NCBI RefSeq assembly: GCF_921293095.1
Contig: NW_025791658.1
Span: 3,782,001-3,846,000, forward strand
From: Ischnura elegans
Lineage: Eukaryota; Arthropoda; Insecta; Odonata; Coenagrionidae
DNA: 64,000 bases
Reading direction: 5' to 3'
Part shown: positions 1-11,059 of the stretch, piece by piece
Numbering within the stretch: the stretch's first letter is position 1
Layout of the letters: every line of letters starts with the position of its first letter
Translations under genes and position numbers: made by a program
The notes under the pieces: generated by a model
Databases searched by the model: none
The model's input: the letters and a program-made list of their open reading frames with translations, nothing else
Told to the model about the DNA's origin: nothing

Positions 1-892
1 TACACACGGTTCGTGGATGATTACAGCATTATGTTAATGAGTGTCTTTCTCTGGTTGTTTTCAGTATAGCCAGTACATGTGAAATTTGTGGTGTGCCTGT
101 TATACGAGTGATATTTATTGGAATTGCTGTGCATTGGAGAGTGGTCCTGAGGAATTAATGGTGAGTTAATTTCTATTTTCTATATTACTCAGCATTTTAT
201 TATGTTATACGCCAAATTGTTGCCATTTCTAATCCATAGTATTCACTTGAAATAGAAGATTTTTTCACGGGATTATATAATGTAGTCTGGAGGCTAACAA
301 CATTTTTTATTCTGCTTGTTCCGCCTTGAATAGAATACTTAAGAATTTCGAATTCCAGGGAAAATACCGGAAAAGCTGCGTGGAAATTTGTGCGTTTAGG
401 TATTTCGATGCAATTCATAAGGTATAGGTAGGCGACGGGTTCTCCTTCGCATAGTTAACTTGTTTCAAAAGTGGTTTCTAAATATTGAACTACACTTGTA
501 TAATAGTTATAAATATCATCGTCTTATCTGAATATGCTTTACGAATAATCTTCAGTGTATGTTAGCACTTAGTGAATAAGTAAATTGGTTCCTTTTGTGC
601 ATTAAGATATTTATGTCCCGACGATTATGCTACCTATTATTGGTTCTACGGCTTTCGACAACATTTAAACCTAATAAAATAATCTTAATAGTTTTGTCTT
701 GTAGAAACTGACGAAGAATCTATTGAAATGAGCTCCATTCTTTGCAACGCCAACAGCTTTTGATATTTCATTGCGTTAATATCTACAGTATGGTTTAACT
801 TAAGGCTTCGGCTTCTAACTTAACCATTCAATTCTTTTGAATGCATTTAGATATTAATTCCGTTGAGGATTCATTATGTTTGAGAGATCCTT
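1..892. other. AT-rich sequence, no gene seen
   Basis: No convincing coding frame, RNA gene or dated repeat is visible. The longest frame (complement of 200-418) has no recognisable motif. Confidence 0.5.
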
Positions 893-1500
893 GCTATAGG
901 TATTTGCAACAGGTAAACAAAATATACGGCTGTTTTTTAAGCTTGTAGTCGTTACATGGTACGATTATAGTACCTATTGTCACTTTATTGTTTTATGAAC
1001 ATATTCAATTTTGAATTCTTGTGTCACATACTTCCAGATTTGGTGGTTTAGCTATAAGTATTTGCGATTAATAGGTAAATAGCATACTCGGCTGTTTTTT
1101 TAAAGCTTGTAATCACTTCATAGTACGTTTATAGCACCTATTGTCGCTTTATTGTTTTATGAACATATTCAATTTTGAATTCTTGTGTCACATACTTCCA
1201 GATTTGGTGGTTTAGCTATAAGTATTTGCGATTAATAGGTAAATAGCATACTCGGCTGTTTTTTTAAAGCTTGTAATCACTTCATAGTACGTTTATAGCA
1301 CCTATTGTCACTTTATTGTTTTATGAACATATTCAATTTTGAATTCTTGTGTCACATACTTCCAGATTTGGTGGTTTAGCTATAAGTATTTGCGATTAAT
1401 AGGTAAATAGCATACTCGGCTGTTATTTTTAAAACTTGTAATCACTTCATAGTACGTTTATAGTGCCTATTGTCACTTAATTGCTTTCCAAAGATATTCA
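893..1500. repeat. 164-bp tandem repeat, about four units
   Basis: The motif GTGTCACATACTTCCAGATT recurs at 1021, 1185 and 1349, giving a period of exactly 164 bp. The two central units are almost identical and the outer units are more diverged (the unit starting near 893 and the one ending near 1500). This pattern fits homogenisation by unequal exchange in the centre of a short array. No open frame is conserved across units, so it is probably non-coding satellite-like DNA. Confidence 0.9.
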
Positions 1501-1957
1501 AATTGGAATTTATACTACACTTTCGGATTACGAGGTTTTAAAAAGCATTGCCTGCACATTTAGAAAATACAACTCCATGTTCTAAACATTTTGGTTGAAT
1601 ATACGATTTAATAATTGTTACTTGCTTGCTCAGACGTTTGCTTCCTGAATTTTACGGAAAAGAGAAGGTGACCATCAGAGTTATTGACGTGGTTAATTTA
1701 TTTTTTTGAAAAAGCTTTATCAGTTCGAAAGACGGGTTTGTTTATGTCCTTATTGTTTCGAAAGTTTCCCTAGTTACTGCAGTCGAGTGTTCTTCGGCCG
1801 GTACCCTTTGAGCAGCGGCGACTTAAGTATATCCGTGTGGTATTCTATCCGCTGAACTCCTAACTGGAGAAGGGCATGGGAGGGGGGTACACGCTTACTA
1901 CAAAGCTAAGAAGGGCGTGCTCTTTATAGCAAAACCTGGATAACCTTCACTGTTCAT
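1501..1957. other. no feature seen
   Basis: Unique-looking sequence between the tandem array and a LINE 3' end. Nothing can be assigned. Confidence 0.4.
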
Positions 1958-2430
1958 ACATCTACACAATACCCAGCGGGCCACTTCCAGGGTGTTTGGC
2001 AGGGGGTGATCAATCACCAACATGCAGCATGCAATTGGACTCCCACATGCACACCTTACGGTCCAAAAAACGTCACGCATAGTAACAAATTATACTATCA
2101 TGTGCTGTTAGTAATAATAATAAAATTAAGAAACATGCATTAAGTTTTACATAGGTTATTAGGCTACACTACAAGTCATGCAATCTATTTATGAGTTCTA
2201 TCGCTGCCGTTATAATCTCTTATCGATCGTGGAAAACAAGACATTCTGAATCTGTCTGTTCTACAGTCTATCTCTCTTATTTTATTTACATGATCATATC
2301 TTCAATAGTATGTTGGCGTCCGTAACATATGGTAAGCTTCGTTAGAAAAGACACTGCTCTTGAATTTATCTAAAAGGTTTAATCTATTTTCTACGGTACG
2401 ACAGAGATTCCCATCCGAGTTTATCTAAGA
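1958..2430 (-). mobile_element. LINE family B, 3'-end fragment
   Basis: Read on the minus strand this matches three other places in the window (6012-5921, 47420-46674, 59960-59096). All share a 3' terminal block containing GATCACCCCCTGCCAAACAC, followed by a tail related to (GATGTA)n. The better copy at 59.9 kb still encodes the thumb end of a reverse transcriptase, which identifies the family as a non-LTR retrotransposon. This copy is heavily 5'-truncated and encodes no recognisable protein. Confidence 0.7.
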
Positions 2431-2620
2431 TTTAGAATGGAAGACTATTCTATATTCCACAGACATTTCTTCAGATGTCGCAGATTTTCTTTTATGGAGA
2501 TGTTGTACCTCGTACGTAATCGTTTAAGATTCGGCTTCGTGAAATGCGATATACCCATGATAAAATATAAACCACAAATGGTAATTTCAACACTTAAATT
2601 TAAAACACTACAGCCTCCAG

Positions 2621-2932
2621 CAGGGGTGCAGATTGGAATTAAGCCTAGAGGGGGGGGGGGGTTCAGGTGCAACTAATATCGGGGTGTCTGGGTGTATGGG
2701 ATATCCACCAGGAAAAGCGGTAGGTGCGAGATTAATAAATTGTGGAATTTTAAGATAAATGGTTCAAAATGGTTAGTTTTACGGCGGAGGGATATTTTAT
2801 TAATCCTTCTACTATTTTATTAGTAATACCAATCAAATTAAGTAAAATGGATTAAACTTAATAATTTCTATGAGCTCTGGGGAGCTGAGTTATTTTGGGT
2901 TTATCATCCAAAACACACTCGCTGCGCCACTG
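2621..2932 (+). mobile_element. hAT-like MITE, family A, full-length copy
   Basis: About 312 bp, bounded by terminal inverted repeats CAGGGGTGCAG and (complement) CAGTGGCGCAG. Internal blocks (GGTGCGAGATTAATAAATT, AAGATAAATGGTTCAAAATG, a G-run after CTCTG) are shared with copies at 5564, 20578, 24697 (reverse) and 30128. The CAG...CTG ends and 8-bp target duplications of other copies are typical of hAT elements. Here the flanks (GCCTCCAG / GCCTATAT) match only in part. There is no coding capacity, so it is non-autonomous. Confidence 0.8.
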
Positions 2933-3040
2933 GCCTATATGGTGATTAACGGCACAGATTGGCGTATTTAGGATTCACTTCTAACTTTAAGCACCGGTTA
3001 TTGAACCACGCTATGAGATTGGCAACGCGAAATATGATAG
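2933..3040 (+). repeat. duplicated flank shared with 12589-12695
   Basis: The ~105 bp directly after this MITE copy reappear directly after the partial MITE copy ending at 12588. Both contain ACAGATTGGCGTATTTAGGA. The MITE and its neighbour were therefore copied together at one locus, or the MITE sits in another dispersed repeat. Confidence 0.75.
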
Positions 3041-3714
3041 TGAGCTTAAAATATAACTTACAATTAGACTTGGGATCCTTACTATAATTACGTAGTCATT
3101 GGGTATTGGGGTTTATATTTAAGTATCAGGAATTACCATTAGTAGTTCATATTTTATCATGGATATGTTGTTCATCGTTGCTGCAACCATTATATTTATT
3201 TTTAACATCATAACTCCATTTTCAACCTTTAATTTCTACATATTTCATGTCATTGTTGCATCCACTTTCCATCGTCAATACTTATTACTATGAAGTTCTT
3301 TTTCATCGTTTGTCTTTAGACCAGAACTTTTCCTTTTTTAATATTCTATATGAAATTGTGTTGCATGAGTATGTAGCCGACTAGTGTTGCTTTCTTATTT
3401 ATTTTTTTTTTGCTTAAGTTCTTTTTCCAATTGGATTTCTTGCGGTAATTCCTCAATTTTCTTTTGGTCTACCCATTTCTTGTTACTCTCCCCCTTTGGG
3501 GAACCCAACAAAGTTTCATTAATCCTGAACTTTACGAAGACACTTTTCTTTAATTGAAAGGTTTTCTTGGCTGTGGATGCCCCTCCTTGTTTTGGCCTCA
3601 GTGTAACAGTTGATATTATTCATTAGCAGTGTCGCATCCAGGATAGTGTTTTGGGGGGGTGACACAAGGGTCTGACAGGTCTTCCCATATTTGAGAATAT
3701 AAACAAATGACAAC
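3041..3714. other. AT-rich, no gene seen
   Basis: No coding signal or repeat with a partner elsewhere in the window was found. Confidence 0.4.
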
Positions 3715-4372
3715 AATAGGATGGTTTCCTATTATTTGCCTATTATTTATTCCTATTGCCTAAATCGAAAGATTATTACTCCTGGAGTACGTACTTCACG
3801 CTTTCAAACTTTTAAACGACGTTATCTATTTTTTGCAATTAAACAAAAAGTAAAAATTTTCAAGCGCATGAAAACGCGACGGCTAAGTATGAATGCAGGG
3901 AAAATCCCGTGTGACGTCATTCTGGTTCCGGATTCCTCCGTACGAAGCCACCTCGGTGTGACGCTATTGATGCCGCTATGATAGAGGCTGCTAGTACGTA
4001 GCGCTTGGCTTAAATAAGGATTATTAACACCCTATCAAAAGAAGGAAACTTTCCGACCTTAGGCAGTTTTAATAGATGATTATTAAGAGATGTTTCCCTG
4101 AGCTCTGTGCCGCATGCATGCATTGGTAACCTCAGACGATGTAAAACTCCTATCTACTCGTATAGCATCTAGGTCCCTGTGACGTCACGTGGAGTTCCAT
4201 AGCATGGGCGCCTATCTGACCTTTTTCAAATGAGGTTAAAATTGACCATGAACATTCGTCTAAACTGGGATTTCTAAAACAAAATAATTTGTATATTATG
4301 AATACACTAATGGTGGGTTACGAATCGCGATCAATGCCTTTGGTTTTCTTTGATGAAGGAAACTACCCTATT
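3715..4372 (+). mobile_element. MITE-like family D, full copy
   Basis: 658 bp with short inverted ends: AATAGGATGGTTTCC at the left and (complement) AATAGGGTAGTTTCC at the right. Relatives are at 16963 (3'-truncated), 19325 and 24679-24031 (minus). Shared internal blocks include AAGTATGAATGC, GTGTGACGTCA, GAAACTTTCCGACC and CCTATCTACTCGTA. No open frame is conserved. The superfamily is not identified because the flanks do not give a consistent target duplication. Confidence 0.75.
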
Positions 4373-5563
4373 ACTGTAGAAAATATTCACTTTATTTGCC
4401 ATTAAAGTGTTTAATATTAAATTTAATGATTGAGGCTCTGTAAAGCACAAGATAAAGCGACCGTAATGATAACCGTATTAAAAGTATTGTCTGTGTTTCA
4501 AGCATCTGGAGGGGGGAAAGGCCCCCCCCTTATTCCGCCTATGTTCTCTCGTATGTTTCTCAGGCATTATACCACTGCATGACGCAGACGTCATGATGTC
4601 ACAATGAGACTGATTTCATTGCGTCATCTTCTTCGGATGATTTTTAAAATATTTCTCTTTTTCCTCCACTCTTCATACTTTCTTACTCGAGCGAATCACT
4701 TTCTCTTTATCATTCTTCGGTGGCACCACATTTCGAATTCTGCCACTATTGAGATTTTTGTTAACGAACCAGAGAAAATAATTTTCTATTCCCAAACCTC
4801 ATTCCCTTTCTGCCAGCGAATTGACTGCCATAGAGTTGTGACTGATTGCCGACAAAAAAGAAGATATAGCTCTCGCATCGATAACCATTTAATGCTATTG
4901 AATTTCTTAGAAAAATCAACAACACAACACTACTTATCTCCGCGTAAATATAGATGTAAAAGCATTCCTTACATGAACATTAAAAAAAACATTTAATCAC
5001 ATCACATACCAAACCTATCACTTAAAATTTCCGCATTTGTGGTTAGCTTTTCTCTCGTTTCGGAATGTGGAAAACTTAAATGTTGTTACGTTCAATGAGG
5101 AACTTTCCTCTCGTGATTGGACTAAAATGTTTCACTCAATTTATAATAATGTTAAATTACGTTTTTAAAATTATAATATCAAATGGAAAATAAATGTGGT
5201 TGCTATTCTTTAGGTTTGTACTACAAATCGTCTTTAATCCCTATAGCTCAGCCCCGTTTTTGTGAAGGTAATTTCAGATAGAAATCGACTCCACCTCCAA
5301 TCGAAGTCTTACGGACAATGCATCCTGAGGTATTTTAGTTATTCTTGGAACGCCGAAACTTGGTCAAGACGCGGGTTTTGGGGCTAAGCCGCCTCTATTA
5401 CTGCATATTTTCTTCAGCATAAGTGACGCAACGCAAACCAACGCGAACTAAGGAACCTTCGGTCTCTTTCGGCCTCGTGTCAATGGCCTTCCGTTACTCA
5501 TCTCCATTGAAAAACTTCATTAGAAGCATGGAGAATGAAAGAATTTACTTTGTTACGTTCACA
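4373..5563. other. no feature seen
   Basis: Contains a 130-codon plus-strand frame (4604-4996) with low-complexity composition and no recognisable domain. It is treated as fortuitous. Confidence 0.4.
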
Positions 5564-5872
5564 CAGGGGCGCAGATAGGAATTAAGCCTGGGGGAGGGGG
5601 GGGTTTGGTGCAACTAATACCGGTGTGTGTGGGGTATGGAATATCCACCAGGATAAGCGGTAGGTGCGAGATTAATAAATTGCGGAATTTTAAGATAAAT
5701 TGTTCAAAATAGTGAGTTTTATGGCTTTCTGATGGATATCTTGTTAATCCTTACACTATTCTATTAGTAATATCAATCCAATTAAGTAAAATAATTTAAA
5801 CTAAAACACTTCTCTGAGCTCTGGGGGGGGGGGTTATCCCCCATAACCCCCCTCCCCCTCGCTGCGCCACTG
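5564..5872 (+). mobile_element. hAT-like MITE, family A
   Basis: Full-length copy starting CAGGGGCGCAG and ending CGCTGCGCCACTG. It is flanked by CGTTCACA and GGTTCACT, an 8-bp target duplication matching at 6 of 8 positions. It has the same internal order as the copy at 2621, with long G and C runs near the 3' end. Confidence 0.85.
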
Positions 5873-5920
5873 GGTTCACTTACATATTTGAGTAAATACG
5901 ACCCGGTTTTCATAACATAT

Positions 5921-6012
5921 ACATCTCCGTAATGCCCCGCGAGCCACCTCTAGGGTGTTTGGCAGGGGGTGATCAATTAACAGCATGCGATTGGATTCCC
6001 ACATGATCACCA
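5921..6012 (-). mobile_element. LINE family B, very short 3' tail
   Basis: Only the terminal ~90 bp of the family are present, including GATCACCCCCTGCCAAACAC (minus strand). This is a severe 5' truncation of the kind usual for target-primed reverse transcription. Confidence 0.65.
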
Positions 6013-6087
6013 CACTAGTGATGGTAATCTGAGCGAGTGAGTCGTATCAAATGTGCGACTCAGCAGATAGAGCTGTGAGGCGAGAGA

Positions 6088-6250
6088 GTATTAAGGCCTG
6101 TTTACAAGACACATTAACACGTACAAGTTAATGTACAATCACTTTCAAAAGTCGGTCCACATGCTTGGCGCAGCCGTCTCCGTTATTCACCGGAGTCGAC
6201 CTTCGCGTACTGCTTACACGTTCGTTGTCCGCTGGGGATCTATTTGACTT
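6088..6250 (+). mobile_element. MITE family K, internally deleted copy
   Basis: Begins GGCCTGTTTACAAGACACAT after a TAA. It is the inverted counterpart of the end at 11396, then jumps to a block containing CACTTTCAAAAGTCGGTCC that lies about 200 bp further inside the 11-kb copy. The 3' limit is not clear. Ends of the type TTA/TAA-GGCC suggest a PIF/Harbinger relative. Confidence 0.55.
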
Positions 6251-8037
6251 GACCGGGTTGTGCAAATGGTGCAACTTGACTACTTTAACCCTCGCCCAGA
6301 GCCCAAAGCACGCTTTCAGAGGTAGGAAGGCCTCGGGCCTCTCCCTCCCCACAGCCAAACAATTCCACCATCGATGAAAGCGGAGAGGAATTTAAGGATT
6401 TTTCCGGCGAGTAACCCATCGCGCGAAGAAGATAGAGGAACATCTGAGCCGTTCGGTAAACTTACACAGCACATACAGAAGAAATAAAATTTTTGGAGTG
6501 TTTCGAGCATTTACTCCAATACTTAAATACTTATTTCTCCTCATCGTCATGTGAAAAATACGTAAATATACACACCATTGTTAATACTGTCGTTTGCGTC
6601 ACGGTTGCCATACAGGCTCGCGTTCACCCTTATCGAAGGCGAAGGAATTTCAGTCATTTTTCAATGTTTACAAGTGAAATAGCAGTTTCTCCCCAAGTAT
6701 AATTTTTTTCTGATTACAAGTGGTGCCTAAATTTTGAATACCGCAACTTATTCCCATCCTATAAATAGAAAATAAGAATTTTCTATTTACAGTATTTTAA
6801 TTTTTTACATGAAAAAGATACGATAGGCAATTGTTTCATGAGAGAAGGTTATTTTTATATTACATTTTCAGATGAGCAATCGGATTGGCTTGAATTGTTG
6901 TTAAGATAAACATATTTTTTCGATGAAAGTAGTAGAGATATATTTATGGGTATGAATAAATGGCAGGCTTTTAGACAGAAGTGCGTCATAGGTGTGTTGT
7001 CCTTTTCTTTTTGGGGATCACTTGAACAGTTTTTTCAGTATTTTTTTAAAGAAAAATAATGCGAGCAACATCAGCGTAGCATTATGATTGCCAGTCAACT
7101 ATTTATGGTGGTCATGGAAAAACAGAGTTTACCTGCCCTTCTGAAATGAAAAAGGGAGCGTATATGATTATAATCAAATGTATCCTGATAATGTTAGATC
7201 ACGTGGAAGATTTTGCGAATCACCCCGCTGGCGCCCCTCCCAAATTGAACTTTCCACTTTAATTAACAGTAACGCCCATTGGCATTAGGGCACTTGACTA
7301 ACTGACTCGAGGTATAAATTACGTGAGTATATGTTCTATTTTAGTATATTATTTCTGTAAAACCAATTATATATTATAATGTTAAAAACATGCACGATAT
7401 CATCTGGTGCGAATTAAGAATAGATTTTAGCAAAAAGAAACGAGAAATGGCTTCGTTTGACCTCTCAATGAAAGGGGCAAAGATAAACAGAATTTGCCTC
7501 AAAATGGTAATAAATAGGCAAACATGTCATATGAGTAGTATTACCGATAGTTTTGCAATTATCGAAAATATGTGTATGATAACTATTTAGACGTTTGAAC
7601 TTTCGATGGACATGAAGTTGTGGGATAATTACTTACTGATATCTGGAATTTATTGGAAATTATTTAAGTATGTGCTCAGGTAAATATTAGTAACGACTGG
7701 ATTAAACATCATATCGAAGTAAAAAATAATTTAGCACACATACGTATTTTTATTTCTCGTGTGATGAGTCACGTAGAAAGTTGTAGGATAATAAATATCC
7801 CAAAACAATGCTTAGGAATAATTAATGCGCCTATCGAAGTGTCTAAAACACTTAAAAGCATTTTGCATCAATGGCGTTTAGTAATAATGTGTTAAATGCA
7901 TAATCTAGAAGGTTATTTTGTAGGCAACTTTTGGAATACTCTGTCAGACGTAAATTCCGATTTTCGTTTCTTCCTTGTATTTGCGATATTTGCATATTCG
8001 CTCCAGTCTTTTTGAGTACAAGGCAGACATCTTAACT
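6251..8037. other. AT-rich, no gene seen
   Basis: Several 60-75 codon frames occur on both strands (for example 7390-7590), but none has a motif or homologous neighbour. The last bases (8030-8037, TCTTAACT) are the candidate target duplication of the following LINE. Confidence 0.4.
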
Positions 8038-8101
8038 GTAATGTGTAAGTGATATAATCTGTTTAACCGAAACATGGTTAAAACCAAATATTCCTGATAG
8101 C

Positions 8102-10783
8102 ATGGTTGATCTTAGTGAACATTACTTGCTGAGACATGATCGGATCGGGAAAGGCGGTGGCGGGGTTGGTGCCTTCATTCATCATCGACTGAGTTCGTCG
8201 GTGCTGGCCACCTCTTCCGCGACCTATGAATGCCGACCCGAGTTCATAGTTATTGAAGTGCATGGTATAAACCTTTCTAAACTTCTTCTATTTGTTGTTT
8301 ACAGACCTCCAAATGTTGGGTCCTTGACTGATATTGAAGAAGCATATACAACTTTTAGTCCAAACTATAAAAACATTGTAATTTTAGGTGACTTTAACGC
8401 CGATTTGCTACGGGACAGCTGTCATTCTTCCTTCATCAGGAATTTCATTTTTAATTATAATCTTCATTTGGCCTCAACGCAGCCCACGCATCATACAGAA
8501 CATAGTCATACTCTCCTTGATCTCTGTATAGTTGATTCCCCTGAAAAACTCTCTTCATTCTCACAATTCCCTGTGCCTTTCCTCTCCGCACATGACAAAA
8601 TTTTACTCTCTTATTCATTCAATTCCCCTCGTCTTCCTATACCTAAAATTCTCTATCGTGATCTTAAAAATTTCGATACAGCAAAGTTTCAGGACGATCT
8701 GCTCACCTTTGACTGGAACAACATATTTAGCTCCTCGTCCATTGATTCAAAATTAGAACTCTTTAATCAGAAATTCTTAGAGTGCATAAATTGTCATGCC
8801 CCCCTGCGAACATGCGCACCTAGACGGCCTTCAGCCCCCTGGCTGACTAGTGACATTAAGCAAAAAATGAAGGAACGTGATATTTCACGTAGAATTTTCA
8901 CACGAACAAAAAGCCAGACTGCTTACACTGAGTTTATCGTCTTGCGTAATCAGGTAAAGCATCTCGTCACGGAAGCCAAGAAAAAATATTATGCAACCAC
9001 CTTCTCCAATTTGACAGAACCAAACAAGGTCTGGAGGGAACTTAGAAGTCTTGGACTCGTGCAGCGACGAAGCAAGCAGCCCTTACATGAATTATCCATC
9101 GATGATCTAAACAAGCACTTCACTCCCGCCTTTACCTTCGAGGCAAATAACATTGCTGACATATTCAGTCTCTCTAACCTTGATCCACTTGTACCCTATA
9201 ACGAGAGAAATTTCTTCTTCCAACACGTAACCCCACACAACCTACGTAAAACGTTATCTCTCTCTAAATCGAACTCAACTGGGGTCGATGGAATCTCAGT
9301 TAAATTTATAAAGGCCGCGTCAACTGTACTTCTACCTGTAATACTTGATATCTATAATTTTTCCTTATCGTCATCTGAATTTCCGAATGTATGGAAATAT
9401 TCACTAATCACACCAATACAAAAAGTTAAAAAACCAACTTCTCCCAGTGATTATCGGCCAATCTCTATTCTGTGCTCTCTTTCTAAATGCTTAGAAAGAA
9501 TTGTTTTTCAGCAGGTAACGAATTATCTGGACCAATGCAACTTGCATGATCCATATCAATCTGGATTTCGGAAAAACTTCTCTACGCAAACAGCGCTACT
9601 AAAATTAACGGATGATATACGTCAAGGAATTGATAAACGGATGGTTACAATTCTGGTACTATTTGATTTCACCAATGCTTTTGGTCTTGTTAATCACGCC
9701 AAACTTCTCCACAAGTTGAAAAACCTTAATTTTTCCTGTTCCTCACTTAACTGGTTTTACTCCTATCTAAAAGATCGTCAACAGGCAGTCAAGGACGCGA
9801 ATGGGAATACATCGCAATGGACTACTGTCCATTGCGGGGTCCCCCAAGGGTCAGTTCTTGGTCCTCTCCTATTTTCCCTGTATGTCCTTGATCTGCCCAG
9901 GTGTATTCTAAACTGTAAATATCTCTTATATGCCGACGACCTACAGATTTATTTTCACTGTCATTTGTATGAGCTCAATGATGCAATTTCCAAAGTAAAT
10001 CAGGACGTTCAGGCCATCACTTCATGGGCTGCAGACAATAACTTTGTGCTTAACCCTAGGAAAACAAAATCTATGTTATTTGGTACCTCAAAACTACTCA
10101 AACATGTCGACTTTGATGTTCTGCCCAAGATTTTTGTTGGTGATGCCGAAATATCATATGCAAACTCCGTTAAAAATCTTGGAGTCTTATTGATGCCTAA
10201 TTTGTCTTGGCAAAACCATGTTAAAGCCATCAGCAATAAGATCAACATGATCTTGTTTCAGCTAAAAATTCATAAAAACCTTATGCCCTCTCATACACGC
10301 AAGCAACTTGTATCCTCGTTAATATTCCCCCATATTGATTACTGTTGCCTTGTATATAATGACCTAACCGAAAAGATTAACACCCTGATTCAACGGCAAT
10401 TAAATATGTGTGTTAGGTTCATTTATGATCTTAAAAAAGATGAACATATATCCCCTTATTTCTCTAAATTAGAATGGCTTAAAGCAAAAACAAGGAGGCA
10501 ATACATGCTTGCCTCTTTTTTATACAAACTTTTTAATTGCAAACAGCCAGAATACATTATGCAATTTTTTCAGAGTAAAGAGAAATATCGCAATGTTGTA
10601 ACTAGATTATCAGCTGATTTTTTAATTGTTCCTCAACATCGAACCACTGCATTTGATAATTCATTTTCAGTTGTTGGGTCAAGGCTATGGAATGGTATTC
10701 CTGAACCAATCAAAACCGCAAAATCACTGATGTCTTTTAAAAATCTAATGTTCACTAAAATGCTATTACAAGAAAAAATGTAA
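8102..10783 (+). CDS. LINE ORF2: endonuclease plus reverse transcriptase
   Basis: The frame encodes 893 residues from the first ATG but is open from about 8043, so the ATG is incidental. An apurinic-like endonuclease comes first: LTETWL just upstream of the ATG, YRPPN near residue 68, GDFNAD near 97, a LDLC block near 140 and SAHD near 164. The reverse transcriptase follows: GVDGIS, YRPIS, QSGFR, the motif A block FDFTNAFGLVNH (~520), GVPQGSVLGPLLF (~580) and the catalytic YADD (~610). A thumb and C-terminal region ends with SRLWNGIP. It would nick target DNA and copy its own RNA by target-primed reverse transcription. Motif A has AFG where most LINEs have AFD. The frame is intact, unlike copy 2. 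Confidence 0.93.
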   Translation: MVDLSEHYLLRHDRIGKGGGGVGAFIHHRLSSSVLATSSATYECRPEFIVIEVHGINLSKLLLFVVYRPPNVGSLTDIEEAYTTFSPNYKNIVILGDFNADLLRDSCHSSFIRNFIFNYNLHLASTQPTHHTEHSHTLLDLCIVDSPEKLSSFSQFPVPFLSAHDKILLSYSFNSPRLPIPKILYRDLKNFDTAKFQDDLLTFDWNNIFSSSSIDSKLELFNQKFLECINCHAPLRTCAPRRPSAPWLTSDIKQKMKERDISRRIFTRTKSQTAYTEFIVLRNQVKHLVTEAKKKYYATTFSNLTEPNKVWRELRSLGLVQRRSKQPLHELSIDDLNKHFTPAFTFEANNIADIFSLSNLDPLVPYNERNFFFQHVTPHNLRKTLSLSKSNSTGVDGISVKFIKAASTVLLPVILDIYNFSLSSSEFPNVWKYSLITPIQKVKKPTSPSDYRPISILCSLSKCLERIVFQQVTNYLDQCNLHDPYQSGFRKNFSTQTALLKLTDDIRQGIDKRMVTILVLFDFTNAFGLVNHAKLLHKLKNLNFSCSSLNWFYSYLKDRQQAVKDANGNTSQWTTVHCGVPQGSVLGPLLFSLYVLDLPRCILNCKYLLYADDLQIYFHCHLYELNDAISKVNQDVQAITSWAADNNFVLNPRKTKSMLFGTSKLLKHVDFDVLPKIFVGDAEISYANSVKNLGVLLMPNLSWQNHVKAISNKINMILFQLKIHKNLMPSHTRKQLVSSLIFPHIDYCCLVYNDLTEKINTLIQRQLNMCVRFIYDLKKDEHISPYFSKLEWLKAKTRRQYMLASFLYKLFNCKQPEYIMQFFQSKEKYRNVVTRLSADFLIVPQHRTTAFDNSFSVVGSRLWNGIPEPIKTAKSLMSFKNLMFTKMLLQEKM

Positions 10784-10897
10784 TTGTACCAATATGCCAC
10801 TATATTCTGTTACAATTTATTTTCTATTTTTTTGCATGTATCTTATTCTTCTGTGCACTGAGCTCTAATATGAATGTAAGCCCTTGTATGTTCTTAG

Positions 10898-10914
10898 TGG
10901 ACCATAAAGGTCCA
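10898..10914 (+). other. LINE 3' hairpin before the tail
   Basis: TGGACC and GGTCCA form a perfect 6-bp stem with loop ATAAA. They are followed by AGAACAATAAATATT and the simple repeat. Such a stem may be the RNA element its reverse transcriptase recognises (inference). Confidence 0.6.
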
Positions 10915-11059
10915 AGAACAATAAATATTTCTTTATTCTTTATTCTTAACTATCTATCTCAGAATACTATCAGGGTGACAATCGCGTGACTGAGAACTAA
11001 TGCTTTGCCATGTGTACTACTGGCACTGGGAGTTAGGGAAGTGGCGAAAAATTTAGGAA

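Larger units (their letters stand above)
8038..10943 (+). mobile_element. EN-RT LINE, copy 1 (Jockey/CR1-like group), 5'-truncated
   Basis: A ~2.9-kb non-LTR retrotransposon carrying an endonuclease-reverse transcriptase frame, a short 3' UTR, a terminal hairpin (10898-10914) and a simple tail of repeated CTTTATT units. The sequence TCTTAACT occurs directly before (8030-8037) and after (10944-10951) the element and is the likely target duplication. Homology with copy 2 (63860-60625, minus) begins at about 8043, so this copy lacks the endonuclease N-terminus and any ORF1. Confidence 0.93.

Noticed and set aside
4604..4996. 130-codon frame as a membrane or secreted protein
   Set aside because: Composition follows AT-rich DNA, with no motif, splice context or partner sequence.
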